From positions 1-64,000 of IMG/VR virus record IMGVR_UViG_3300011113_000202: 64,000 nt of DNA. One strand, given 5' to 3'. The translations under genes and the position numbers were made by a program. Source of the DNA: a virus. Positions 1-9,340 of this stretch are shown piece by piece; the first letter of the stretch is position 1; each line of letters opens with the position of its first letter. Below the pieces are notes generated by a model. The model ran no database searches. It was not told the origin of the DNA and worked only from the letters and a program-made list of their open reading frames with translations.

Positions 1-2349
1 GTCCCAACTCCAGTAGCAAAACGCAGATGGGTATACGGGCAAGGCGTTATTTCTCCAGAAGGAATTGATTCTTCCTACGGTGGAAGTTCTGCGTTTATTG
101 ATTATTCTTTTGCAGACTATACAGCAAACTATACATATCCAGATTTTGCAAATTGGAGCCAAGGAACATTTGATAACTTAGTAACTGCGGGAACTTACAT
201 AAGTACGCCAAATTATCAACTTCCAACTATATTCATAGGCGATGAAACAATACAAGACTTATATGATGACAATCAAAACATACAGGCTGGACAAAATAAA
301 TTTATAACATTTAGACCAACAACAAGTTGGAATTCTGTTCATGCGTATTATAACTTCCCTAACTTTAATGTTTTAAACGAAGAAGTAAAGGCAGTATATG
401 GAGTATTTAGTCATGACGATGTTACATCAATAAATCAAACCCTATTTAAAATCTATAACAAAACAACTGGTAACTACTTTCAGGTAAAACAAGATGATAA
501 TGAACTTATTTACAGTCTATATTATAATGGAGCAAGTACATCTTTATATACGTATAGCACAATAAGCGTTAATGAAATTTTTGCTGTGGGTATAAACATA
601 CCAGATTTAGTTGCCAGATTTGGTGGAAATGTATCAGCATTTTTTGGAAACAGAAACGGACTTGAACTATATGTTGCAGGAGATGCAACAACATCCAATA
701 CCTTTGAAGGCAATCTTTATTCTTTTGGTCTTTGCACCGCCTTAAATGCAAACGAAGCAGATACATATTTTGCTAATGGTTTTGTTGCAGCAACATCGGG
801 TCAAGACCTTATATCATTTACTGCAAGTTATACTTTGCTACCTACAGAGGCATATGATACATACTTTTTAGATATTGGAGTTGCTGGATACTGGGAAGAT
901 TACCTACCTCTTTCATATTTTGCACAGTTTGTACAAAATGATATAGGTAACTCTTTTTATGATTTAGACTTTTTACAGTTTAATATAGGATATCCAAAAC
1001 CTTCTAACTTGGTGGAGCAAGCATCAACAAGCACTTGGACATATCAGGCCCTTAAGGACGACTACGAATTTCCAGTTCAAAGAACATATGGACAACTAGA
1101 CAATTATCTTTTTACTGGTTGGGAAGATTACTCTCAAATGTTAGGCAAGACAGAAAAATATTATGAATATGATACTGCAGATGCATCCGTTAGAAGTTTT
1201 ATAACGCTACAATATGTAGAAGAGGGTGCCAATGCCCCAAGATCAAACTTTACAGTAAGAACTGCAAGAGAAGGTTCAATAATTGATATAGATAATTTTG
1301 CAAACTGGGAGTCTACTAAGTTTGAAGTTGTTGATAATACATTAATATATCCAACAAAGACTTCCGACTTTAACGATTTAGCAATTGTATATCATCTTGA
1401 TTTTAATATTCGTGGTATTTTAAGAAAGCCAATTAGACTTCGTAGACTAGAACTAGCATCTCAAGCACTAAACGATAATTCATTTAATCCAATAGGAACA
1501 AGGTTTGGAATAGACATGTTTCCGTATAAGAGATCTGGAATTTATTTTGATTATAAGTCTAAAAATCCTTTTAGTATCTATAAAGGCAGCACTCCATATC
1601 TTTATATGAATAGAACCTCTGGTGTTCAAGTTCGTGGAGATTATGATCCACTTGTTAGCAGGGGAATTGCTATTCCTATAAATCCAAATACTGCAGATAA
1701 CTACCGTGTTAGCGCCTTACAGATGTGGATGAGATATGACGAAAGACAATTTCCCGCAACACCTGTAGAACTTTTTGAGGTTAAATACCGTTCAGATACT
1801 ATTAAGTTTTATTTTGTAGCAGATAGTGAAACTGGAGATCGTGCAAGAATTTATGCAAAGAGTGTAGAAACTGGAGAAGACTTTAGTGGTTTATCATATT
1901 ATTGGAATGGCAAACTAGTAAGAGAACCTGTTGCAACTAGAAATCAATGGGGGGTTTTAGGAATTGGATTTTCTTCAGCCCTTAATTTTGATTCCTTCCT
2001 TGGAGGAATAAATCTCAATGGTCCATTTGTATTTAATAATGTTGCATACTATCAGGCAAATAATTTACAGCAAGTCCAAAGCACACTTATTAGGCCTTGG
2101 CAGCAGGTAATAACTGATGGAATAACAAGTTATGACTGGGAATACTGGCTAAACTCCTCAACGTGGGAAGGGGTCCTAGTAATTGGACGATCCGACCTAT
2201 ATGGAGTAAATCCAGTTGATATTTATAATACATATATTGGAACTAATAAGATTATTTTTGATGATGATGAAGGTTTGACTGTAGACGCAGATAAAATCAA
2301 GGTCTATACAGATACAACATGGACAATTAACGTCGGTACACCAGTATAA
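1..2349 (+). CDS. Structural (tail fibre/receptor-binding-like) protein, 5' end cut by window
   Basis: The reading frame is open from base 1 to the stop at 2349, so 782 residues are visible and the true start lies outside the window. The protein is Tyr/Asn/Asp-rich and beta-rich. Two stretches look like concanavalin/LamG-type jelly rolls: about residues 130-250 and about 560-690, the second with the pattern NQWGVLGIGF...FNNVAYYQ. There are no membrane segments and no enzyme motifs. It sits just before the portal, so it is probably a virion surface or tail fibre component. The family is not recognised; the role is inferred from composition and position. Confidence 0.6.
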   Translation, partial: VPTPVAKRRWVYGQGVISPEGIDSSYGGSSAFIDYSFADYTANYTYPDFANWSQGTFDNLVTAGTYISTPNYQLPTIFIGDETIQDLYDDNQNIQAGQNKFITFRPTTSWNSVHAYYNFPNFNVLNEEVKAVYGVFSHDDVTSINQTLFKIYNKTTGNYFQVKQDDNELIYSLYYNGASTSLYTYSTISVNEIFAVGINIPDLVARFGGNVSAFFGNRNGLELYVAGDATTSNTFEGNLYSFGLCTALNANEADTYFANGFVAATSGQDLISFTASYTLLPTEAYDTYFLDIGVAGYWEDYLPLSYFAQFVQNDIGNSFYDLDFLQFNIGYPKPSNLVEQASTSTWTYQALKDDYEFPVQRTYGQLDNYLFTGWEDYSQMLGKTEKYYEYDTADASVRSFITLQYVEEGANAPRSNFTVRTAREGSIIDIDNFANWESTKFEVVDNTLIYPTKTSDFNDLAIVYHLDFNIRGILRKPIRLRRLELASQALNDNSFNPIGTRFGIDMFPYKRSGIYFDYKSKNPFSIYKGSTPYLYMNRTSGVQVRGDYDPLVSRGIAIPINPNTADNYRVSALQMWMRYDERQFPATPVELFEVKYRSDTIKFYFVADSETGDRARIYAKSVETGEDFSGLSYYWNGKLVREPVATRNQWGVLGIGFSSALNFDSFLGGINLNGPFVFNNVAYYQANNLQQVQSTLIRPWQQVITDGITSYDWEYWLNSSTWEGVLVIGRSDLYGVNPVDIYNTYIGTNKIIFDDDEGLTVDADKIKVYTDTTWTINVGTPV

Positions 2350-2351
2350 TC

Positions 2352-2360
2352 TGCTATACT
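2352..2360 (+). promoter_or_regulatory. Extended -10 promoter (TGC-TATACT)
   Basis: TG at 2352-2353, one base, then TATACT at 2355-2360. The predicted start of transcription is about 2367-2368, which is the A of the ATG at 2368. No Shine-Dalgarno lies before that ATG, so the mRNA would be leaderless. Confidence 0.5.
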
Positions 2361-2367
2361 TATGGAT

Positions 2368-2751
2368 ATGAGTAGTGGAAAATTGCCAAAAGTTGGTAAC
2401 GTCAGGCGCAAAGTTATAGAAAAAAACTATGCTTGGGGTCTTTATGTGTACAAAAAATCTAATGGTAAGTGGTTTACTGACGGACAGGGTAGCGTTTTAA
2501 ATATTCCAGCAATGCGTGGAGATATCTCTAAGATTGCTGAACTTAAGAAAGCAGCCATGTATTATGGCGACGAAGGTGACGGAGAATGTATTTTTGTGCC
2601 TGGTTTAAGCAGGGTATCTGAAGAACAGTATTCTGAAATGGTAGACAGAATGAAACAAGGGCTTATTCCAAATGTTAACGATCTTGGTGCCGTCTATGAT
2701 GCTCAACAAACCTTGAGCAAACACGGAAAGGATGTTTACGATAATGAGTAA
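2368..2751 (+). CDS. Conserved small protein upstream of portal
   Basis: 127 residues when started at ATG 2368 (an ATG six bases earlier at 2362 is the alternative). 2368 is preferred because the -10 box at 2355-2360 would place +1 there. Soluble and mixed alpha/beta, with an aromatic stretch AWGLYVYKKSNGKWF near the N-terminus and a helical C-terminus. Its last codons overlap the portal start (2744). It may be a head accessory protein; the function is unknown. Confidence 0.6.
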   Translation: MSSGKLPKVGNVRRKVIEKNYAWGLYVYKKSNGKWFTDGQGSVLNIPAMRGDISKIAELKKAAMYYGDEGDGECIFVPGLSRVSEEQYSEMVDRMKQGLIPNVNDLGAVYDAQQTLSKHGKDVYDNE

Positions 2752-4345
2752 TGATTTTGATTATATTCAAGCAAGTTTAAACACACAAAACAAAGAGCCA
2801 AACCAATTTGCAAATTTGGATCCGTTTGCTAAGTCTTGGGATGACCTAAAAACTTTAAGCGGAATTGACAATAACTTCCGTCGCAGAACTAGTAGAAATA
2901 TTACAAAGGCTGCTTCTGAAAGTCCAGCCTATTTAACAGCAGCAGGTTCAATGCCTATGGGCGATGGTATTGGATCAAAGCAACTAAATCCTGGCACGGT
3001 ATACAGAAACGGCTATGGTCTATTTGATGTAATTACACCACCATACAATATGTATGAGTTGGCTAACTTTTATGATACAAACTTTGCCAATCATGCTGCT
3101 ATTGATGCTAAGGTAGAAAATGTTGTTGGTTTGGGATACCGTTTTGATATTACAGATCGCACAATGCTTAGTTTTGAAATGAGTGAGGATGAGGGCAAGG
3201 TAGATAGAGCAAGAAATAGAATTGAACGAGCAAAGATTATGCTTCGTGACTGGATTGAAGGTCTTAATGATGATGATTCATTTACGACTACTATGGAAAA
3301 GGTTTATACAGATCTACAGGCTACAGGTAATGGATTTCTTGAGGTTGGTCGCAAGGTAAACGGTGAGATCGGATATATTGGACATATTCCAGCAACCACT
3401 GTTCGTGTACGCCGTTTAAAAGATGGCTTCTTACAGATTATTGGAAACAAGATTGTTTACTTCCGTAATTTTGCTGCAACAAATGCAAATCCGATAACTA
3501 CAGACCCAAGACCTAATGAGATTATTCATTTAAAACAATACTCTCCTCTTAATACATTTTATGGTATCCCAGATATTCTTGCTGCGCTACCTTCACTAAT
3601 TGGAGATCAATTAGCGTCTCAATATAATATTGATTACTTTGAAAACAAGGCTGTTCCAAGATATGTAATTACAGTCAAGGGAGCCAAACTTTCTGCAGAT
3701 GCAGAAGATAAGATGTTCAGATTTTTACAGACTGGCCTAAAGGCTCAATCACATAGAACTTTGTATATTCCACTTCCTGGAGATACAGAAAATAACAAGG
3801 TTGAGTTTAAGATGGAGCCAATTGAAAACGGTATTCAGGAAGGCTCATTCAAAGAGTATCGTAAACAAAACCGTGATGATATTTTGATTGCACATCAGGT
3901 TCCTATTTCTAAACTTGGTGGATCTGATTCTGCTGCTATTGCTGCTGCGATTTCACAAGATCGTACATTCAAAGAGCAGGTATCTCGTCCAGCACAAAGA
4001 TATTTAGAGAAGATGGTTAATAAGATTGTTAAAGAAAAAACAGATGTTCTTGAATTAAAGTTCAATGAACTTACCCTGACTGATGAAATTGCACAGTCTC
4101 AGATTTTGGAGCGCTATGTAAAGACCCAGGTCATGACTCCTAACGAGGCTCGTGAAAAACTAGATCTTCCACAGCGTCCAGATGGGGATAGCCCATTTGT
4201 TATGAGTCCAAGACAGGCTACTGACGCTAGGGCAGATTTGGCGGGGAATCGACAAAGAGACGTTGAAAGAACAAATAACAACTCAGATTCTCCATCCACA
4301 ATTTCTGGCAGAAATCCACAGGGAGAGGGCCGTTCATCCACATAA
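2744..4345 (+). CDS. Portal protein (PBSX/HK97-type)
   Basis: 533 residues. Forms the dodecameric ring through which DNA enters and leaves the capsid. Visible portal features: an N-terminal region with YRNGYGLFDVITPPYNMYELANFYD, a central section ending IPDILAALPSLIGDQLASQYNIDYFENKAVPRY (the conserved stem/wing helix), and the C-terminal KEYRKQNRDDILIAHQVP motif followed by a Ser/Asn-rich tail. The family length is usually 450-550, so it is complete. The ATG at 2744 follows a GGAAAGG ribosome site and overlaps the previous gene by 8 nt. The capsid protease and major capsid genes follow, as expected. Confidence 0.88.
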   Translation: MSNDFDYIQASLNTQNKEPNQFANLDPFAKSWDDLKTLSGIDNNFRRRTSRNITKAASESPAYLTAAGSMPMGDGIGSKQLNPGTVYRNGYGLFDVITPPYNMYELANFYDTNFANHAAIDAKVENVVGLGYRFDITDRTMLSFEMSEDEGKVDRARNRIERAKIMLRDWIEGLNDDDSFTTTMEKVYTDLQATGNGFLEVGRKVNGEIGYIGHIPATTVRVRRLKDGFLQIIGNKIVYFRNFAATNANPITTDPRPNEIIHLKQYSPLNTFYGIPDILAALPSLIGDQLASQYNIDYFENKAVPRYVITVKGAKLSADAEDKMFRFLQTGLKAQSHRTLYIPLPGDTENNKVEFKMEPIENGIQEGSFKEYRKQNRDDILIAHQVPISKLGGSDSAAIAAAISQDRTFKEQVSRPAQRYLEKMVNKIVKEKTDVLELKFNELTLTDEIAQSQILERYVKTQVMTPNEAREKLDLPQRPDGDSPFVMSPRQATDARADLAGNRQRDVERTNNNSDSPSTISGRNPQGEGRSST

Positions 4346-4369
4346 TGTCCACATAGTGATATAAACGGA

Positions 4370-4378
4370 TGATATAAT
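4370..4378 (+). promoter_or_regulatory. Extended -10 promoter (TGA-TATAAT) before capsid protease
   Basis: TG at 4370-4371, TATAAT at 4373-4378. +1 is expected at 4385-4388 and the gene starts at ATG 4388. The intervening bases contain no Shine-Dalgarno, so the transcript should be leaderless or nearly so. No -35 match is seen. Confidence 0.6.
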
Positions 4379-4387
4379 TAACCTGCA

Positions 4388-5680
4388 ATGATTATAAATA
4401 AAGCACACTGGGTTACGGAAGGCGACAGCGTTCGTTTTTCTATGCCCATTGGCAAGATTGACCAAGAACGTCGTACCGTTTCTGGTTTTGCAACACTAGA
4501 TAACATTGACAAACAAAATGATATTGTAACTACGGAAGCAAGCATGACTGCTTTTAAGAAATTCCGTGGCAACCTTCGTGAAATGCATCAACCCAGTGCT
4601 GTCGGCAAGGTTGTTTCTTTTAAAGAGGATCGTTATTTTGATCCTGAAACAAAGAAGTTTTATAGTGGAGTTTATGTTTCTGCATATGTTTCTAAAGGTG
4701 CACAGGATACATGGGAAAAAGTTCTTGATGGAACCTTGACTGGTTTTTCAATTGGTGGAAATATTAAAAAGTTTGATGACGAATTTAATCCAGACCTTGA
4801 TAAATCAGTGCGTATAATTAAGGAGTACGAATTGCACGAGTTGTCACTTGTTGATAATCCTGCTAACCAATTCGCTAATGTTATCTCTATTGAAAAAGGA
4901 CAACTTGGTGGATATTTGGCAAAAGCAGTAGTTGATACAGTTTACTGGTGCAAAGAAGACGATATTGTTCGCTTGTCTCCTGAAGATAAGGAAGCATGTC
5001 CTACTTGTGATAAAACAATGTCAAACATTGGTTTTGTTGAGCAGGGCGATGACAATATTGAAACATTAAAGTTCTTAGTTGATAGTGCAAAAGGCATTAG
5101 AACAATTAAGATGACAAAGGAGGATAATCCTATGACAGAAGAAACAGAAGTTGTAGCAGAGGCACCAGCCGAAGCAACACCAGTTGTTGAAAATGTTGAG
5201 GTTGCTCCAGAGGCTACAGCAGAAGTAGTAGCAGAGCCAGAAGCAGTTGCTCCAGAAGCACCTGCTGATACTGAACTTGCTAAGACTGATGAAGTTGCTC
5301 CTTCAACAGAAGAAGTTGTAGAGAAGAAAGAAGATGTTGTTACAGATATCGCCAAAGATGTAACAGACATTAAAGATTCTCTAACTAATGCCTTGAGCAG
5401 TCTAGCAGAAACCGTTAAGTCACTTCAGGTTAACGTTGATGCAATTACAAAGTCCCTTGAAACAGTTACAGGCGAAGTAAAGTCTGTAGCGAGTGAGGTT
5501 AAAGAGGTAAAGGGTTCTTTCGATGAGTTTGGAAAGCGAGTAGATCTTGTAGAAAAAGATACTGCTTTCCGCAAGTCTGGCGATCTAGGCGAGATCGTGC
5601 AGGAGTTTTCAGAAATGAAGACTCAAAAATCCCTATGGGGCGGACGTTTCCTCACAAATGCCGACCTATTTAACAACTAA
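4388..5680 (+). CDS. Prohead maturation protease, XkdF/S78-like, fused to scaffold domain
   Basis: 430 residues. The N-terminal ~170 residues match the XkdF-like serine protease group (peptidase S78-related): FATLDNIDKQNDIVT, then MHQPSAVGK with the probable catalytic His, then LTGFSIGG with the probable catalytic Ser, then HELSLVDNPAN. A CxnCPTC cluster follows near residues 185-205. The C-terminal ~180 residues are low-complexity Glu/Ala/Val/Pro followed by a long heptad coiled coil, typical of a capsid scaffold. The major capsid gene follows directly. The protease would cleave scaffold and capsid delta sequences during head maturation. An internal start gives a separate scaffold product (see 5132-5680). 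Confidence 0.82.
   Translation: MIINKAHWVTEGDSVRFSMPIGKIDQERRTVSGFATLDNIDKQNDIVTTEASMTAFKKFRGNLREMHQPSAVGKVVSFKEDRYFDPETKKFYSGVYVSAYVSKGAQDTWEKVLDGTLTGFSIGGNIKKFDDEFNPDLDKSVRIIKEYELHELSLVDNPANQFANVISIEKGQLGGYLAKAVVDTVYWCKEDDIVRLSPEDKEACPTCDKTMSNIGFVEQGDDNIETLKFLVDSAKGIRTIKMTKEDNPMTEETEVVAEAPAEATPVVENVEVAPEATAEVVAEPEAVAPEAPADTELAKTDEVAPSTEEVVEKKEDVVTDIAKDVTDIKDSLTNALSSLAETVKSLQVNVDAITKSLETVTGEVKSVASEVKEVKGSFDEFGKRVDLVEKDTAFRKSGDLGEIVQEFSEMKTQKSLWGGRFLTNADLFNN
5132..5680 (+). CDS. Nested scaffold protein (in-frame internal start)
   Basis: An in-frame ATG at 5132 is preceded by AAGGAGG at 5117-5123 with 8 nt spacing, one of the best ribosome sites in the window. The 182-residue product would begin MTEETEVVAEAP and hold only the acidic linker and the coiled coil. 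It would be a scaffold without protease, as with lambda Nu3 inside gene C. This arrangement is known in other phages; here it is inferred from the ribosome site and the domain boundary. Confidence 0.62.
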   Translation: MTEETEVVAEAPAEATPVVENVEVAPEATAEVVAEPEAVAPEAPADTELAKTDEVAPSTEEVVEKKEDVVTDIAKDVTDIKDSLTNALSSLAETVKSLQVNVDAITKSLETVTGEVKSVASEVKEVKGSFDEFGKRVDLVEKDTAFRKSGDLGEIVQEFSEMKTQKSLWGGRFLTNADLFNN

Positions 5681-5703
5681 AAAACCAAATGGAGGTGAAC
5701 AAT

Positions 5704-6822
5704 ATGTCGGAACAAGAAAAACTAATTAAGGCTGCTGAAGCGGGTTCATTCGTTTCTGGCGGTATCGGATCTGCAACAGCAACCGATGCTGGCGGTAACG
5801 TGTCTCCTGCCGAATCTCTTGGTAACGTTACTGGCGGAACTTTCGGATCAACATCTGGAGCAAACGCAGTAAACCCAACAGGAGTTAACGGCGGTATTCT
5901 AGCACCAGAGCAGGCTCGCCGCTTTATCGACTACGTGTGGGATGCAACAGTTCTCGCCAAGGATGGTCGTAGAGTTACAATGCGAGCAAACACCATGGAA
6001 ATCGAAAAGGTTAACGTTGGTGAGCGTGTAATTCGTGCTGCTGCACAAGCAGATGACGCATACACAAATGCAGGCGCAACATTTACAAAAGTAGAACTTA
6101 CAACCAAAAAGATTCGTCTTGACTGGGAAGTATCTACAGAGTCTCTAGAAGACAATATTGAAGGAGCGGCTCTTGAAGATCGTCTCGTTCGCTTGATGAC
6201 CAATGCATTCGCAAATGACATTGAAGATCTAGCGATTAACGGTGATGGTGCTACAGGATCATTCCTTTCAATCATGTCTGGCTTTATTAAGCAAACTCGT
6301 GGTACAGTAGGAAACGCTGCTCATGAAGCAGATGTTACCGTATCTGATAACGAGTGGACTCCACAAGTAATGCAGGATATCATTCTTGCAATGCCACGTA
6401 AGTATCGTGCACTTAAGAGCAATCTTAAGTTCTATGCAGGTACTGACGCATTCCAGGGTATCGTTAAGAATAACGGTACACTCGCTGACGCTATTGCTGA
6501 AGCGATTGCTGGACAAACACCAGGTAGCACACAGGCTAACCGTCAAGCATATCTTGATGGTCTAGGACAGACATTCGGTGGTTCTCGTACCACCCGTGTT
6601 CTTGGAGTGGATGTACTTGAGGTTCCTTACTATCCAGCAGGATATGTAGATCTCACATTCCCTGAGAACCGTGTCTGGGGCTTCCAGCGTGATATCACGG
6701 TAAACCGTGAATACAAGCCAAAGAAGGATACTGTAGAATATACAGTTTTCGTTCGCTTTGGTATTGCATGGGAAGAGTTGGATGCAGTTGCTTATGGCGA
6801 CGCAGACAGCGCAGATTCCTAA
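5704..6822 (+). CDS. Major capsid protein (HK97 fold)
   Basis: 372 residues, forming the icosahedral shell. The start at ATG 5704 follows GGAGGTGA at 5691-5698. The first ~60 residues are Gly/Ser/Thr-rich. The HK97-like pattern then follows: MRANTMEIEKVNVGERVI, a long spine-helix region LEDRLVRLMTNAFANDIEDLAINGDG, and a C-terminal YKPKKDTVEYTVFVRFG strand. Codons lean to C- and G-ending synonymous forms (aac, gac, cgt, ctc) more than in the neighbours, consistent with very high expression. A strong terminator follows at 6841. Position after protease/scaffold and before connectors supports the call. Confidence 0.88.
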   Translation: MSEQEKLIKAAEAGSFVSGGIGSATATDAGGNVSPAESLGNVTGGTFGSTSGANAVNPTGVNGGILAPEQARRFIDYVWDATVLAKDGRRVTMRANTMEIEKVNVGERVIRAAAQADDAYTNAGATFTKVELTTKKIRLDWEVSTESLEDNIEGAALEDRLVRLMTNAFANDIEDLAINGDGATGSFLSIMSGFIKQTRGTVGNAAHEADVTVSDNEWTPQVMQDIILAMPRKYRALKSNLKFYAGTDAFQGIVKNNGTLADAIAEAIAGQTPGSTQANRQAYLDGLGQTFGGSRTTRVLGVDVLEVPYYPAGYVDLTFPENRVWGFQRDITVNREYKPKKDTVEYTVFVRFGIAWEELDAVAYGDADSADS

Positions 6823-6840
6823 AATTAAATAAGCAGGATT

Positions 6841-6874
6841 AAGAGGGAGCGGAATAAACCCCGCTCCCTTTTAG
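6841..6874 (+). terminator. Rho-independent terminator after major capsid gene
   Basis: GGGAGCGG (6845-6852) pairs perfectly with CCGCTCCC (6861-6868) around an 8-nt loop, followed by TTTT. Flanking A's on the 5' side pair with the T's. Confidence 0.85.
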
Positions 6875-6880
6875 CATCTC

Positions 6881-6889
6881 TGGTATAAT
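6881..6889 (+). promoter_or_regulatory. Extended -10 promoter (TGG-TATAAT) for connector genes
   Basis: TG at 6881-6882, TATAAT at 6884-6889, directly after the capsid terminator. The next gene starts at 6907 with its own GGAGG at 6896-6900. It restarts transcription for the head-tail connector block. Confidence 0.7.
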
Positions 6890-6906
6890 GACAGTGGAGG
6901 AATAAT

Positions 6907-7239
6907 ATGTTAAGTGTAGAAGATTTAAAAACAAAAAGCGTATTTGAAATTAAATCATTTGCAAAGAAAAATAATATTGATCTCAAAGATGCAAGAACAA
7001 AAATAGAAATGTTAAATATTTTAGAGGGCAAAGAAGTAATACAAATAGCCAAAAAAAATGTACCAGAAAAAGTTGCTATTTATTCAGAAAGAAATAAACA
7101 TAATAGTGATAAAAAAATTGGTTCACTCAAAGTTGGTTATAATATAGTTAGTAAGGAGGCAGCCGATTGGTGGCTTTCTCGCAAGGGAGTTAGACTAGCA
7201 ACGCCCCAAGAGTTAGCAAGGCACTACGGTATAGACTAA
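6907..7239 (+). CDS. Head-proximal small protein with SAP/Rho-N-like N-terminus
   Basis: 110 residues. The first ~35 residues (SVFEIKSFAKKNNIDLKDAR) resemble the helix-extended-helix found in SAP and Rho N-terminal domains, which often bind nucleic acid. The C-terminus carries ADWWLSRKGVRLATPQELARHYGI. It sits first after the capsid gene and its stop overlaps the next start (TAATG at 7237-7241), so it belongs to the head-completion block. A role at the neck or in packaging is an inference; the family is not recognised. Confidence 0.55.
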   Translation: MLSVEDLKTKSVFEIKSFAKKNNIDLKDARTKIEMLNILEGKEVIQIAKKNVPEKVAIYSERNKHNSDKKIGSLKVGYNIVSKEAADWWLSRKGVRLATPQELARHYGID

Positions 7240-8210
7240 TGGAGATTTTGAGAATTCCCCCATACCCGCTTCAGATTGAGTACACAGTACCAACAGCAAG
7301 CACGTCATACTTTCTTGTTATAGAAAGTAACGACAGAAACGAAGAATTAGTAGATGTAGCAGTTACATCTAACTCAAGTTCTGTGGTTTCTTATACCCTA
7401 TCAGATACATTTTCCAAATACGATGAATATTATGCCCTTACAATTTATGAAAAAAATGGCACTGCTCGTGGAGACGTTGTTGTTGAGGACAACCTAGAGA
7501 TTGTTCGTCCTTACGTAGATCCTAATACCCTAGGAACAACTGCCACAGAGATAGCAGAATACACTGAGTATGAAAGTTTAGCAAGAAATATAATTGATTC
7601 ATATGTTCCAGATGGATTTTATTTTACTACAGAATGGCTTCAAACCGTAGGTCAAGGCACAGACTATATGCCTATTTGGATACGTGGCTACAAGGTTCTT
7701 AAAGTATATGAAAATGCTCAAAAGGTTTGGGATGTTGATGATGAAGACGGTCCAGCATTAGATTCATATGATTATAGTATTACAAAAGATAAAACTGCAA
7801 TTATCAAAGATCCAGTTGCTGGTGTTGATAACTGGAATAGAGATGAGCGTAAGCCAGCAAGAACTGCTATGGCAGCATCAGACTCTTTTGATTGGTATGA
7901 TACTGGCGACAGTGCAAACATTCAAACCTTTAGAGGCGGAGTAAGTTTCCCAGAAGGTGGAGACTACATGTTTTATATTGAGGCAGGGTATAAAGTAGTA
8001 CCAAATGATATTAAAGATGCAGCCAATATGCTTATTGAAGATATTAAGTGTGGCAAACTAGATTACTATAAGAGATATGTAGATTCATATAAGACTGATC
8101 AGTTTAATGTCAAATATAGCAAAACAATGCTTGAAGGAACTGGTAATCTTTTAGTGGATAAAATTTTAGATAAGTATGTGAATCTGGTAACTCGTCCTGG
8201 AGTATTATAA
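7239..8210 (+). CDS. Head-tail connector/adaptor-like protein
   Basis: 323 residues, start overlapping the upstream stop by one base. The N-terminal half is beta-rich (residues 1-85). The remainder has helices LARNIIDSYVPDGFYF and PNDIKDAANMLIEDIKCGKLDYYKRYVD, reminiscent of the helical connector fold that docks on the portal. Genes in this place between capsid and tail usually encode adaptor, stopper and tail-terminator proteins. The assignment is by position and fold impression only. Confidence 0.5.
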   Translation: MEILRIPPYPLQIEYTVPTASTSYFLVIESNDRNEELVDVAVTSNSSSVVSYTLSDTFSKYDEYYALTIYEKNGTARGDVVVEDNLEIVRPYVDPNTLGTTATEIAEYTEYESLARNIIDSYVPDGFYFTTEWLQTVGQGTDYMPIWIRGYKVLKVYENAQKVWDVDDEDGPALDSYDYSITKDKTAIIKDPVAGVDNWNRDERKPARTAMAASDSFDWYDTGDSANIQTFRGGVSFPEGGDYMFYIEAGYKVVPNDIKDAANMLIEDIKCGKLDYYKRYVDSYKTDQFNVKYSKTMLEGTGNLLVDKILDKYVNLVTRPGVL

Positions 8211-8659
8211 TGGTGATCTGCGAAGATACCGATTTTATTTTTCCAATGAAGGCTGATGTTTACTACCCGATTATTACTCAAGGTGATTATGGACAACCTA
8301 AAAAAGATTGGGTATTTGATAAAACTATAGCCTGTAATGCCACTTCTGTTGGAGGTGCTGGAAAAGAAAACATAAAGCCAGAAACATTTTTACAGTATGA
8401 AAACAAACTTATAGCAAGAACCAAAGCGGACCCACGAATCTCTTCACAAAAAGAAACAAATGCTATTACAAATATTCTTATAACAAATATCAGACATGCT
8501 AATGATGAACTGATTTACAAAGAAACTGCTGGAGTACGTGCAGGTAGAGCAACAATTTTTGAAGTAGCAACTGTGGAGCCGTATGTAAGTCCATTTAATA
8601 CTATTGAATATTATAAGATGTTATGGCGTAGGGCTGAAAATCAGACTGTAGGTGACTGA
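8210..8659 (+). CDS. Probable head closure (stopper) protein
   Basis: 149 residues. The phrase MKADVYYPIITQGDYGQPKKDW near the N-terminus resembles small beta-barrel head-closure proteins, which carry an early ADVYxP...D.YGQ.K.W-type segment. Mostly beta, no membrane segment. It overlaps the previous stop (ATAATGG) and the next start (TGATG), so it is translationally coupled. Second of four genes between capsid and tail tube. Confidence 0.5.
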   Translation: MVICEDTDFIFPMKADVYYPIITQGDYGQPKKDWVFDKTIACNATSVGGAGKENIKPETFLQYENKLIARTKADPRISSQKETNAITNILITNIRHANDELIYKETAGVRAGRATIFEVATVEPYVSPFNTIEYYKMLWRRAENQTVGD

Positions 8660-9336
8660 TGATAGTAACTACAAATACCCGTCAATTTAGAAAAACTATG
8701 AATAATATTATTGATTATTCTTATGGTTTTCTTGATGGTGTTCAAGATGGTAAAAAAATATTTTTAGAGAAGTTGGGCAGGGAAGTTATAGCAGCCCTAG
8801 GTCAATATATTGATATCAATGCAAAAGCAAATCCAAAAGCACTACATCATATCTATGAATGGTATCGTGTAGGTAGTCCAAAAGCAAGATTGTTCGATAT
8901 AGACTTTATCGTAAATAAAAATGGTTTGGCACTGTTTTCTAATTTTAGGCAGTCAAGATCAATGTCTGCAGATGCAACCACACCCTTTGTAAATAAAGCA
9001 AAAATAATGGAGCAGGGTAGAACAGTTACAATTAAACCTAAGAGTGGATCTGTATTAGCATTTGAATCTGGGGGTCAAACAGTATTCACTAAAAATCCAG
9101 TTACCATAACTAATCCAGGTGGAGATGAAGTTCAAGGTTCATTTGAGCAGGTATTTGATGAGTTTATGTTAAGATACTTTAAACAATCATTTATTCGTGC
9201 CTCTGGTTTATATGATTATATTAAAAGACCAACGGTATTTAAAAAGAATATTCGTCAAGGATCTAAAGTCGGTAGAGCAAAAGGCGTTAGCACTGGCTTT
9301 GGTTGGATAGCAAATGCAAGAATTGGGGTAGAATAG
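8659..9336 (+). CDS. Probable neck/tail-completion protein
   Basis: 225 residues. An N-terminal helical part (residues 1-55) is followed by beta segments and a basic C-terminus (KRPTVFKKNIRQGSKVGRAKG). Its place before the putative tail terminator and its basic alpha/beta composition suggest a tail-completion (gp10-like) protein. It starts within the TGATG overlap. No firm family recognised. Confidence 0.45.
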   Translation: MIVTTNTRQFRKTMNNIIDYSYGFLDGVQDGKKIFLEKLGREVIAALGQYIDINAKANPKALHHIYEWYRVGSPKARLFDIDFIVNKNGLALFSNFRQSRSMSADATTPFVNKAKIMEQGRTVTIKPKSGSVLAFESGGQTVFTKNPVTITNPGGDEVQGSFEQVFDEFMLRYFKQSFIRASGLYDYIKRPTVFKKNIRQGSKVGRAKGVSTGFGWIANARIGVE

Positions 9337-9340
9337 TAAT

